Assembly (NCBI RefSeq): GCF_003063265.1
Contig: NZ_NERU01000001.1
Span: forward strand, 434,001 to 498,000
Direction: 5' to 3'
DNA length: 64,000 nucleotides
Source of the DNA: Limnohabitans sp. WS1
GTDB taxonomy: Bacteria > Pseudomonadota > Gammaproteobacteria > Burkholderiales > Burkholderiaceae_C
Of the stretch, positions 17,576 to 24,885 are shown one piece after another (position 1 is the stretch's first letter; each line of letters starts with the position of its first letter). A program made the translations under genes and the position numbers. The notes beneath the pieces are model-generated. The model saw only the letters and a program-made list of their open reading frames with translations, was not told where the DNA came from and ran no database searches.

Positions 17576-18187
17576 TCAGGCTCGCAGGCGTGCGAGTTGG
17601 TAGTCCAAGTGCGTTTTCACATTGGGCCATTCACTGGCAATGATGCTGTAAACGCAGGTGTCGCGCAGTGCGCCAGCGCCCAAAGGGTGCGGGTTGATCT
17701 GGTGGCTGCGCAGCACGCCGTCCAGTTTGGCACCCAAACGCTCAATGGCGCGGCGGCTTTGTTGGTTGAAAAAATGCGTGCGGAACTCCACCGCGATGCA
17801 GTTCAGATGCTCAAAGGCGTGAGCCAGCAAAAGCCGCTTGGCCTCCGTGTTGAGCGGGCTGCGCTGCACACTTTGGCGGTACCAGGTCGAGCCGATTTCC
17901 ACCCGTCGGTTGGCCGCGTCGATGTTCATGTAAGTGGTCATGCCCACGGCCTGGCCTGTGGCCGGGTCGATGACGGCAAAAGGGCACATGCTGCCCTTGG
18001 CCTGCAAGTCCAGGCGGCGGCTGATTTCAGCCGCCATGCCTTCGGGTGTGGGGATGGCGGTGTACCAGTGGTTCCACAGCTCACCGTCGCGCACGGCTTC
18101 CACCAGGGCGTCATGGTGTGCGTGCGACAGTGGCACAAGCTGCACGTGCCGAGCCGAGAGACTGATGGGTGAGGTCCAAGGATTCAT
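17576..18187 (-). CDS. GNAT-family N-acetyltransferase (RimJ/RimL-like)
   Basis: The 203-residue protein has the GNAT fold as seen in RimJ/RimL-type enzymes: PLSHAHHDAL near the N-terminus, a conserved IGSTWY strand, the acetyl-CoA region around EAKRLLLAHAFE, and FFNQQSRRAIERLGA. It would transfer an acetyl group to a protein N-terminus or small amine; the substrate is unknown. The ATG at 18187 overlaps the stop of the small membrane protein (ATGA), which indicates co-translation. The VWA gene starts 15 bases downstream. Confidence 0.85.
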   Translation of the reverse strand: MNPWTSPISLSARHVQLVPLSHAHHDALVEAVRDGELWNHWYTAIPTPEGMAAEISRRLDLQAKGSMCPFAVIDPATGQAVGMTTYMNIDAANRRVEIGSTWYRQSVQRSPLNTEAKRLLLAHAFEHLNCIAVEFRTHFFNQQSRRAIERLGAKLDGVLRSHQINPHPLGAGALRDTCVYSIIASEWPNVKTHLDYQLARLRA

Positions 18188-18423
18188 GATGGGTCGCTGT
18201 CGTGGTGTTTGGCTTTTTGTTTGCCGCGCCAATAGCGGGCCAAGTGCAAACCCGCTCCACCGCCTAAGCCCACCAGCAAAATGCCGCCAATGCTGGCGTT
18301 GTCGTAGCCGGCGCTGAAAATATTCAGCCCCAACCATTGGCCTGCCCAGTAACCGGCCAAAGCACCGCCGACAAAACCAACAGCGTCCGAGATGCCTTCC
18401 ATGAAAGGGTTGGGAGTGGTCAT
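18184..18423 (-). CDS. Small two-helix membrane protein of unknown function
   Basis: A 79-residue protein with two Gly/Ala-rich hydrophobic segments (about 12-30 and 43-62) and a basic, His-containing tail. It has no recognised family. Its position between moxR (10 bases upstream) and the GNAT gene (ATGA overlap) makes it a real coupled member of the moxR-VWA run; a membrane adaptor role is a guess. Confidence 0.7.
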   Translation of the reverse strand: MTTPNPFMEGISDAVGFVGGALAGYWAGQWLGLNIFSAGYDNASIGGILLVGLGGGAGLHLARYWRGKQKAKHHDSDPS

Positions 18424-18433
18424 GGGATCTCGT

Positions 18434-19276
18434 TCAACGGTTGCGCTGGTTCATGAAGACCAGCTTTTCAAACAAGGTCACGTCCTGCTCGTTTTTGAGC
18501 AAGGCACCCACCAGCGGAGGCACCGACAATTTTTGGTCTGCGCTTTGCAGGGCTTCGAGTGGAATGTCTTCGGCCACCAGCAGCTTGAGCCAATCGAGCA
18601 GTTCGCTGGTTGATGGCTTTTTCTTCAAGCCGGGCAAGTTGCGCACGTCGTAAAAAGTCTTGAGGGCCAGGGCCAGCAGGTCTTTTTTGAGCGTGGGGAA
18701 ATGCACATCCACGATCTGGCGCATGGTGTCCGCTTCGGGGAACTTGATGTAGTGGAAGAAGCAGCGGCGCAAAAAGGCGTCAGGCAGCTCTTTTTCGTTG
18801 TTCGAAGTGATGAAGACCAGCGGGCGGGTCTTGGCCTTGATCAATTGGCGTGTCTCGTAGCAATAAAACTCCATGCGGTCGATCTCACGCAGCAGATCGT
18901 TCGGGAACTCGATGTCGGCCTTGTCGATCTCGTCGATCAGGATGGCCACAGGCGTCTCGGAGGTGAAGGCCTGCCACAGAACACCCTTGATGATGTAGTT
19001 CTCGATGTCCTTGACCTTTTCTTCACCCAGTTGGCTGTCACGCAGACGGCTCACGGCGTCGTATTCGTACAGGCCTTGCTGGGCCTTGGTGGTGGATTTG
19101 ATGTGCCACTGCAGCAGGGGCAAACCCAAGGCCTCGGCCACTTCTTCGGCCAACATGGTTTTGCCAGTCCCAGGCTCACCTTTGACCAAAAGGGGACGTT
19201 TGAGGGTGATGGCGGCGTTCACCGCCAGCATCAGGTCGGGTGTGGCGACGTAGTTTTCGGTACCTTGGAATTTCAT
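18434..19276 (-). CDS. MoxR-family AAA+ ATPase
   Basis: The 280-residue AAA+ protein has Walker A GEPGTGKT at 33-40, Walker B ILIDEID at 112-118, sensor 1 FITSNN and an arginine-finger region DAFLRRCFF. MoxR ATPases use ATP to remodel client proteins with a VWA partner, here encoded three genes downstream. It is the first gene of the minus-strand run that continues to tamB. The upstream region, shared with a divergent cytochrome gene, contains a perfect FNR-type palindrome and a minus-strand CATAAT (19316-19321) that could be its -10 element. Confidence 0.9.
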   Translation of the reverse strand: MKFQGTENYVATPDLMLAVNAAITLKRPLLVKGEPGTGKTMLAEEVAEALGLPLLQWHIKSTTKAQQGLYEYDAVSRLRDSQLGEEKVKDIENYIIKGVLWQAFTSETPVAILIDEIDKADIEFPNDLLREIDRMEFYCYETRQLIKAKTRPLVFITSNNEKELPDAFLRRCFFHYIKFPEADTMRQIVDVHFPTLKKDLLALALKTFYDVRNLPGLKKKPSTSELLDWLKLLVAEDIPLEALQSADQKLSVPPLVGALLKNEQDVTLFEKLVFMNQRNR

Positions 19277-19346
19277 GGTGGACAGTTCTCAAAAACAGGA
19301 ATGAAGCTTGTCAGGATTATGAGGGCCAGCCCGATATAATCCGCAG

Positions 19347-19360
19347 TTGATTTTTATCAA
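19347..19360. promoter_or_regulatory. FNR/Anr box (TTGAT-TTTT-ATCAA)
   Basis: Perfect match to the FNR/Anr consensus TTGAT-N4-ATCAA, 22 bases before the cytochrome ATG at 19383. A TATAAT lies just upstream at 19335-19340, so if that is the -10 element the box covers the start point and would repress the cytochrome without oxygen. For the divergent moxR promoter the box centre lies about 42-45 bases upstream of the predicted start, an activating position. Confidence 0.7.
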
Positions 19361-19382
19361 TCATTTGGATTGTGTGAGCAAA

Positions 19383-20042
19383 ATGAACAAGCTGTTGACC
19401 TCGATGTTTGCCTTGGCTGTCGCTTCTGTGACCGCCGTTTCCGCCCATGCCCAGGAAATCAAGGGCGATGCCAAAGCTGCAGAGCAAAAAATTGCCATGT
19501 GCATTGGCTGCCACGGTATTCAAGGCTACCAAGCCAGCTTTCCTGAGGTCTATCGCGTTCCGATGATTTCTGGTCAAAACGCCAAGTACATCGTTTCCGC
19601 GCTCAATGCCTACAAAAAAGGCGAGCGCAAGCACCCCACCATGCGCGGCATTGCCGACACTTTGACAGACCAGGACATGGCCGATCTGGGTGCCTACTAT
19701 GAATTGCATGGCAAAACCGAGCCTGTGACCAAGGCCCCCAAGGCGCCCGATGCCAAAGTCGCTGCTTTGTTGCAAAAAGGTGCCTGCATTTCTTGTCACG
19801 GTGACAACTTCGCCAAGCCCATTGACCCGAGCTACCCCAAAATTGCAGGCCAGCACAAAGATTTTCTGTTTGTGGCGCTCAAGTCCTACAAGGTTGAAAA
19901 CCAGTCCACATGGGGCCGCAACAATGGTGTGATGGGCGGCATTGCCAAGCAGTTCTCCAATGCAGAACTCAAAGCCATGGCCTCTTACATTGGTTCTTTG
20001 GAAGGCGACATGAAAGTGGTGCCGCAGTCCAAATTCCGCTGA
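19383..20042 (+). CDS. Dihaem c-type cytochrome (cytochrome c4/c553-like)
   Basis: The 219-residue protein has a signal peptide ending AHAQ and two cytochrome domains, with haem sites CIGCH at 40-44 and CISCH at 135-139. Conserved methionine-containing segments follow each site. It is a periplasmic electron carrier, probably feeding a terminal oxidase. I use the ATG at 19383 because it begins the signal peptide; an ATG at 19347 lies within the FNR palindrome and adds 12 unlikely residues. It is a single-gene unit with its own terminator. Confidence 0.92.
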   Translation: MNKLLTSMFALAVASVTAVSAHAQEIKGDAKAAEQKIAMCIGCHGIQGYQASFPEVYRVPMISGQNAKYIVSALNAYKKGERKHPTMRGIADTLTDQDMADLGAYYELHGKTEPVTKAPKAPDAKVAALLQKGACISCHGDNFAKPIDPSYPKIAGQHKDFLFVALKSYKVENQSTWGRNNGVMGGIAKQFSNAELKAMASYIGSLEGDMKVVPQSKFR

Positions 20043-20061
20043 ACTGTCTGAACCTGATACC

Positions 20062-20095
20062 CAACAAAAAACCCGCTGCTGCGGGTTTTTTGTTG
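20062..20095. terminator. Strong hairpin terminator, possibly bidirectional
   Basis: CAACAAAAAACCCGC pairs with GCGGGTTTTTTGTTG around a TGCT loop, with A and T tracts on both sides. It lies between the convergent cytochrome and DUF1841 genes and can serve both. Confidence 0.9.
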
Positions 20096-20125
20096 TCTGT
20101 TCGCCTGGGTTCGTGGGCCCTGGCT

Positions 20126-20563
20126 TCAGTCTTGTGTGGCGTTGCGCTGCACACAGGCGATGTAGGACTCGCCGTCCGGCATGCGGCCTGAGCGCTGACT
20201 TTCAAAGATCATGCTTCCGAGGCATTCCATGGCCCGGTGGTGCGCGTCGTGCAGCGAGTTGAGCCGATGCGTCAGCAATTCCACGGCCTGCCTGATACCC
20301 CGGGGTTGGTCGATGCTGGATTGTTCGCTGATGGACAGGTGCATTGAGAGGTGCAAAAACGGATTGGTCCGGTTCGGGTCGTCGCTCAGCATGTTGGCCA
20401 GGGCGGCATCGACGTCGGCGAGTTCGGCATGGTATTCGGGGTGCTCATCGATCCACTGGCTGACCAGCATTTCCATGGGTTCGAGCGTTGCAGTCGTGCG
20501 GGCTTTGGCGTAAACACCACAAAAAAAGCGCCGAACATCGGCTTGAGAAGGTTGAATCAACAT
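20126..20563 (-). CDS. DUF1841 family protein
   Basis: The 145-residue cytoplasmic protein matches the pattern of DUF1841: an N-terminal PSQADVRRFFCGVYAKA segment, IDEHPEYHAEL in the middle and a helical His-rich C-terminal half (DDPNRTNPFLHLSMHLSI). The family is common in beta- and gammaproteobacteria and its function is unknown. It diverges from the thiolase gene, and a perfect 20-base palindrome lies about 20 bases upstream of its ATG, so the two genes may share a regulator. Confidence 0.8.
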   Translation of the reverse strand: MLIQPSQADVRRFFCGVYAKARTTATLEPMEMLVSQWIDEHPEYHAELADVDAALANMLSDDPNRTNPFLHLSMHLSISEQSSIDQPRGIRQAVELLTHRLNSLHDAHHRAMECLGSMIFESQRSGRMPDGESYIACVQRNATQD

Positions 20564-20581
20564 GGTTCAAAAAAGCAGTAA

Positions 20582-20601
20582 AACCGACCGATCGGTCGGT
20601 T
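20582..20601. promoter_or_regulatory. Perfect 20-bp palindrome, TetR-type operator
   Basis: AACCGACCGA mirrored by TCGGTCGGTT. The form matches operators of TetR-family repressors of acyl-CoA and aromatic-acid catabolism. It lies between DUF1841 and the 3-oxoadipyl-CoA thiolase-like gene, 77 bases before the thiolase ATG. Confidence 0.6.
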
Positions 20602-20677
20602 AATGACATAAAATCTGAAAGTCAGCACAATACTGCATGTTAAACGCAGACACTTCCATCACCTTCCAGAGACAAAC

Positions 20678-21880
20678 ATGAATCAAGCCTTTATTTGCGA
20701 CGCGATCCGTACCCCCTTTGGCCGCTATGGCGGTGCCCTGAGCAGCGTGCGCACCGACGACCTGGGTGCAGTGCCCCTGCGTGCCTTGATGGCCCGCAAC
20801 CCCAACGTGGACTGGGCTGCCGTGACCGACGTGCTGTACGGCTGCGCCAACCAGGCGGGTGAAGACAACCGCAACGTGGCCCACATGGCCAGCTTGCTGG
20901 CGGGATTGCCCATCGACGTGCCCGGAGCCACCATCAACCGCCTGTGCGGCTCGGGTCTGGACGCCATTGGCACCGCAGCCCGCGCCATCAAGGCCGGTGA
21001 AGCCGGTTTGATGATCGCCGGTGGTGTGGAAAGCATGAGCCGCGCCCCGTTTGTGATGCCCAAGGCAGAAACGGCTTTCAGCCGCAACAACGCCGTGTAC
21101 GACACCACCATTGGCTGGCGTTTCATCAACAAGCTGATGAAGGCCAAGTACGGCGTGGACTCCATGCCCGAGACGGCTGAGAACGTGGCCACCGACTACA
21201 AGATCGAACGCGAAGCACAAGACCTGATGGCCTACAACAGCCAATTGCGTGCGGTGGCCGCCATCAAGGCCGGGCATTTGGCCCGTGAGATTGTGGGCGT
21301 GAGCATCCCGCAGAAAAAGGGCGATGCGATCATCGTGGACACCGATGAACACCCGCGTGAAACCAGCCTCGAAGCGCTGGCCAAGCTCAAAGGCGTGGTG
21401 CGCCCGGACGGCACCGTGACCGCGGGCAATGCCTCGGGCGTGAACGACGGTGCTTGTGCCTTGCTGCTGGCCGACGAAGCCACTGCCGCCAAAAACGGCT
21501 TGACTCCCAAAGCCCGCATCGTGGGCATGGCCACGGCCGGTGTTGCCCCACGCGTCATGGGCATTGGCCCTGCGCCCGCCACGCTCAAAGTGCTGGCGCA
21601 AACCGGCTTGACCATCGACCACATGGACGTGATCGAGCTGAACGAAGCCTTTGCCGCGCAAGGTCTGGCCGTGATGCGCATGTTGGGCCTGAAAGACGAT
21701 GACGCCCGCGTGAACGCCTGGGGCGGCGCGATTGCCCTGGGTCACCCACTGGGTGCTTCGGGTGCCCGCTTGGCCACCACCGCCATCAACCGCCTGCAGC
21801 AAACGGCTGGCCGCTACGCACTGTGCACCATGTGCATTGGCGTGGGCCAAGGCATTGCGTTGATCATCGAGCGGGTGTGA
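20678..21880 (+). CDS. pcaF: 3-oxoadipyl-CoA/3-oxoacyl-CoA thiolase (PcaF/PaaJ-like)
   Basis: The 400-residue thiolase has the acylated Cys90 in RLCGSG, the GHPLGASG histidine motif and the second catalytic Cys in TMCIGVGQG. Close similarity to PcaF/PaaJ (start MNQAFICDAIRTPFGRYGG, ends IALIIERV) suggests it splits 3-oxoadipyl-CoA to succinyl-CoA and acetyl-CoA, the last step of the beta-ketoadipate and phenylacetate routes. No other genes of those routes are in the window, so a more general thiolase role is possible. A TetR-type palindrome lies upstream and a palindromic repeat downstream. Confidence 0.85.
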   Translation: MNQAFICDAIRTPFGRYGGALSSVRTDDLGAVPLRALMARNPNVDWAAVTDVLYGCANQAGEDNRNVAHMASLLAGLPIDVPGATINRLCGSGLDAIGTAARAIKAGEAGLMIAGGVESMSRAPFVMPKAETAFSRNNAVYDTTIGWRFINKLMKAKYGVDSMPETAENVATDYKIEREAQDLMAYNSQLRAVAAIKAGHLAREIVGVSIPQKKGDAIIVDTDEHPRETSLEALAKLKGVVRPDGTVTAGNASGVNDGACALLLADEATAAKNGLTPKARIVGMATAGVAPRVMGIGPAPATLKVLAQTGLTIDHMDVIELNEAFAAQGLAVMRMLGLKDDDARVNAWGGAIALGHPLGASGARLATTAINRLQQTAGRYALCTMCIGVGQGIALIIERV

Positions 21881-21901
21881 TCCTCGTTTATCTCGCAGTT
21901 C

Positions 21902-22005
21902 GTAGGTCGGCACCTTCAGGTCCGACATGAAGCGTGGTGGGCAGTTGCCGTTTGAAAATGTCGCCTCGCGAGAGGATGGCTGTCGGACCTGAAGGTCCGA
22001 CCTAC
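21902..22005. repeat. Paired REP-like palindromic elements
   Basis: Two copies of GTAGGTCGGACCTTCAGGTC-type sequence face each other at 21902-21927 and 21981-22005. Each copy is itself a hairpin (GTCGGACC-TTCA-GGTCCGAC); the first has one extra base. The arrangement is that of a BIME-like REP doublet after the thiolase gene. Confidence 0.75.
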
Positions 22006-22035
22006 AAGAAAGCTGTCTGACCGGCCACGCTCAAA

Positions 22036-22443
22036 TTACATGGTGCTCGTTGATGGGTTGCCGTTTTGCCACCAGCCCCTTCGGGGGCTTTTTTCTGCCT
22101 GCTCAAGCTCCTCGGCACTGACTTCGATGACGAGGCGCAGCAGCGCCGCGCCCATGGCTTTGCCCAGGTTGTCGAGGCGCAGGTTGCGTGCACCGCCGCC
22201 TTGCAAAGCGCCGTGCAGAACGAACTTCATGGCCAAAATGTTGGGCAAAGGCCAGGCGTCCACCTGCCCGGGCAGCCAGGGCGCAAAGTGCGCTTGCACT
22301 TTGGCGGCCGTGACTTCGCGTTCCAAGAGGCGATAGCCCGCTTCGTTCCAGGCAAACAGGCCAAAGTCCACCCAGTCGGCTTTATCGCCGCTGCGGGCGT
22401 GGGCGATGCGGGTCAAGGGGATTTTTAAAAGGGTTGTGGTCAT
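22036..22443 (-). CDS. AtuA-related small protein (C-terminal AtuA-like domain)
   Basis: The 135-residue protein begins with PLTRIAHARSGDKADW, the conserved start of the small domain that forms the C-terminus of AtuA in Pseudomonas. Here it is a separate gene whose ATG overlaps the stop of the larger AtuA part (ATGA), so the two should be made together and assemble. AtuA is needed for growth on acyclic terpenes, but its reaction is not defined. The C-terminal tail (after about residue 118) looks poorly conserved and runs towards the REP-like elements. Confidence 0.8.
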   Translation of the reverse strand: MTTTLLKIPLTRIAHARSGDKADWVDFGLFAWNEAGYRLLEREVTAAKVQAHFAPWLPGQVDAWPLPNILAMKFVLHGALQGGGARNLRLDNLGKAMGAALLRLVIEVSAEELEQAEKSPRRGWWQNGNPSTSTM

Positions 22444-23831
22444 TCGCCGGGCTCCAAAATCTCAACACGGGCCTGAACACGGTCACGCGGGATCAAGGTG
22501 GGCCAAATGCCCAGCAAGGCGCTGGAGGCGTTCAAGCCCTGAAAGCCGCAGGTGTAAGCCGGGCCACTCAACGCCATCCAGGGGAACAATCGGCCAAAGC
22601 CATCGGCCACCGCTTTGGAGCGGGTGCGCAAGACCATGCGCACCCAGATCTCGGCGCGTTCGTTCAACTCGGCAGCAGGCGGCAAAGGTGCCAGGGGGCC
22701 GTGCGCCGAATTCAGCCCGGGGTATTCCACAAACAGCTCGTCAAAAGGCATTTGGCGCTCTTTGAGTTGGCTGCGGACCATGGTTTCGGCTGCTTGCACC
22801 TTGTCCCAAGCATCGGGCCAAGAAAAGCCCCAAGTGATGTCGGCCTTGAAACCGTCCTGAAAACCGGCCACCACTTTGAGTTGGTCGGTGGGGGCGCTGC
22901 CTTGGGCACCGGTCAAGCGCACGCGGTGCTGGCCTTCGTCGTGCAACTGAATCTGACCTATGTCGAGCACCACATCGGGTGAGAAATATGCATGGGGGTT
23001 GTGCACCTCGTAAAGCAGCTGCTGTCGCACGGTGTCAAAGTTGACTAGGCCGCCTGTGTCCGGGGCTTTGGTGATGTAGGCTGTGCCGTCGGGCCATACC
23101 TCCGCAATCGGGTAGCCGATGTGCGCCAAGTCCGGGATGTTTTGCCAGCTGCCTTGGCTGCCAAAGTTGCCGCCGCTGCCTTGGCCCGAGCATTCGAGCA
23201 AATGCCCCACCGTCAGGCCCTGCGCCAGGCGGTGAAAGTCTTCGGGTGTGGCCGCATCGGCGAGCTTCCAGCCCAGCGCGTGCACCAGCGGCCCCAGAAA
23301 CAAGGCGGCATCGGCCACCCGCCCGGTGATCACTATGTCGGCCCCTTGGTCCAGTGCGTCCACGATGGGTTGTGCGCCTAAATAGGCGTTGCCAAACACC
23401 AGCCGCTCGCGCACGCTGGCCACGTCGGCACCGTCCATCATGTGGTCAAAGCGCATGTCTGGCGCTTGCAATTGGGCCAACACATCGTCGCCGCTCACCA
23501 CCGCAATGCGTGGGTGCCAGCCTGCGGCGGCCAAGGCTTTTTGCACCGCCTGCGCCGCGCCCAGGGGGTTGAGGCCGCCCGCGTTACACACAAATCTGAC
23601 GCCACGCGGCTGCATTAAGGGCCACAGCCGCAAAAGCATGGGCACCGCATCGCGGGCATAGCCCAAAGAAGGGTCTCGCTGGCGGTCTTTTTGCAAAATG
23701 GCCAGCGTCAATTCGGCCAGGTGGTCACTGGCGATGAATTGCACTTGGCCGCGTTCGATGCTGGCGACCACGGGCTCCCAGTTGTCCCCGTAGAACCCGA
23801 GCCCGGATCCGATGCGTATGGCATTTGTCAT
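22440..23831 (-). CDS. atuA: AtuA-family acyclic terpene utilisation protein (large part, DUF1446)
   Basis: The 463-residue protein starts MTNAIRIGSGLGFYGDNWEP and has family motifs LGYARDAVPML, FVCNAGGLNPLGA, VVSGDDVL and DIVITGRVADAALFLGPLVH. This is the DUF1446 region of AtuA. The biochemical role is unknown; it is genetically required for citronellol/geraniol use in Pseudomonas. It sits 12 kb from the atuBCDEF-like operon and diverges from a livHMGF transporter operon. The ATG at 23831 marks the homologous start; the frame stays open to 23957 without good sequence. Confidence 0.85.
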   Translation of the reverse strand: MTNAIRIGSGLGFYGDNWEPVVASIERGQVQFIASDHLAELTLAILQKDRQRDPSLGYARDAVPMLLRLWPLMQPRGVRFVCNAGGLNPLGAAQAVQKALAAAGWHPRIAVVSGDDVLAQLQAPDMRFDHMMDGADVASVRERLVFGNAYLGAQPIVDALDQGADIVITGRVADAALFLGPLVHALGWKLADAATPEDFHRLAQGLTVGHLLECSGQGSGGNFGSQGSWQNIPDLAHIGYPIAEVWPDGTAYITKAPDTGGLVNFDTVRQQLLYEVHNPHAYFSPDVVLDIGQIQLHDEGQHRVRLTGAQGSAPTDQLKVVAGFQDGFKADITWGFSWPDAWDKVQAAETMVRSQLKERQMPFDELFVEYPGLNSAHGPLAPLPPAAELNERAEIWVRMVLRTRSKAVADGFGRLFPWMALSGPAYTCGFQGLNASSALLGIWPTLIPRDRVQARVEILEPGE

Positions 23832-23910
23832 GAAGGGATATTGAAGCCTTGTGTGTGAGTTCGAATGGGGGACAACCCCTAGGGAAAGTCTCGTGTAAGA
23901 CATGCACAAT

Positions 23911-23924
23911 CGCACGATCGTTCG
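23911..23924. promoter_or_regulatory. Inverted repeat around ACGATCGT before livH
   Basis: CGCACGATCGTTCG: an 8-base perfect palindrome extended by CG/CG with one mismatched pair. It lies between atuA and livH, and the size fits a TetR-type operator. No search for matching sites was possible. Confidence 0.35.
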
Positions 23925-24000
23925 CAAATGCTTTTTCGGCACTTCAAGAGTGTCCAATCAGCGCGTGAACATGGCCAGACAGAAACAAGAGGAGACAGGT

Positions 24001-24876
24001 GTGCAATTGCTGCAACTGCTGATCAGCGGTGTGGCCCAGGGCTGTATTTACGGACTCATTGCCCTGGGTTTCGTGCTGATTTACAAGGCCACCGAAACGG
24101 TGAGCTTTGCCCAGGGCGACCTGATGATGGTGGGGGCTTTTTCGGGCCTGGCTGCCATGACGCTGTTGGGCTTTCCCTTTTGGATTGCGGTGCCCGCCGC
24201 CATCGTGGCCATGGGCATTTTTGGTGTCTTGGTCGAGCGCCTGGTCATTCGCCCCATCCTCGGACAACCGGCTTTTTCCATCGTCATGCTGACCATTGGT
24301 GTGGGCTATGTGCTGCGCGGCCTGATCACCATGATTCCCGATGTGGGCACCGACACCCACACCATGCCTGTGCCTTATGCGGGTGAGGTGTTGCGCTTGG
24401 GTGGTCTGGTGATCGCGGCCGAGCAAATGGTGGTGATCGGTGCCACCGGCATCTTGTGCCTGGGCCTGTTTGCCATGTTCAAGTACAGCAAGCTGGGCAT
24501 CGCCATGCAGGCGGCCTCGCAAAACCAGTTGGCCGCTTATTACATGGGCATCCCGGTCAAGCGCATCAACGGCTTGGTCTGGGGTCTGGCGGCCGGTGTG
24601 GCGGCGGTGGCCGGTCTGCTCTTGGCACCCATTACTTTTGTGCACGCCAACATGGGCTTCATTGGCCTCAAAGCTTTTCCGGCTGCTGTGGTGGGGGGCT
24701 TTGGCAGTTTGCCCGGTGCCATCGTGGGCGGTCTGGTGATTGGCATCGTCGAGTCGCTCTCGGGCTTTTATCTGCCCGAAGGTTTCAAGGACATCGCGCC
24801 CTACATCGTGGTGTTGCTCATGCTGGTGCTCAAGCCCAATGGCTTGTTCGGCGAGCAACTGCGCAAGAAAGTCTGA
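24001..24876 (+). CDS. livH: LivH-type ABC transporter permease
   Basis: A 291-residue inner-membrane permease with about eight hydrophobic helices and the family motifs GLIALGFVLIYKATETVSFAQGD and GGFGSLPGAIVGG. With LivM it forms the channel of a branched-chain-amino-acid-type importer. I chose the GTG at 24001, which has an excellent AGGAG site seven bases upstream; ATGs at 23971 and 23902 would add hydrophilic sequence without ribosome-binding sites. It is the first gene of livH-livM-livG-livF-acyl-CoA synthetase-binding protein. Confidence 0.9.
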   Translation: MQLLQLLISGVAQGCIYGLIALGFVLIYKATETVSFAQGDLMMVGAFSGLAAMTLLGFPFWIAVPAAIVAMGIFGVLVERLVIRPILGQPAFSIVMLTIGVGYVLRGLITMIPDVGTDTHTMPVPYAGEVLRLGGLVIAAEQMVVIGATGILCLGLFAMFKYSKLGIAMQAASQNQLAAYYMGIPVKRINGLVWGLAAGVAAVAGLLLAPITFVHANMGFIGLKAFPAAVVGGFGSLPGAIVGGLVIGIVESLSGFYLPEGFKDIAPYIVVLLMLVLKPNGLFGEQLRKKV

Positions 24877-24885
24877 GGCTCCGGC

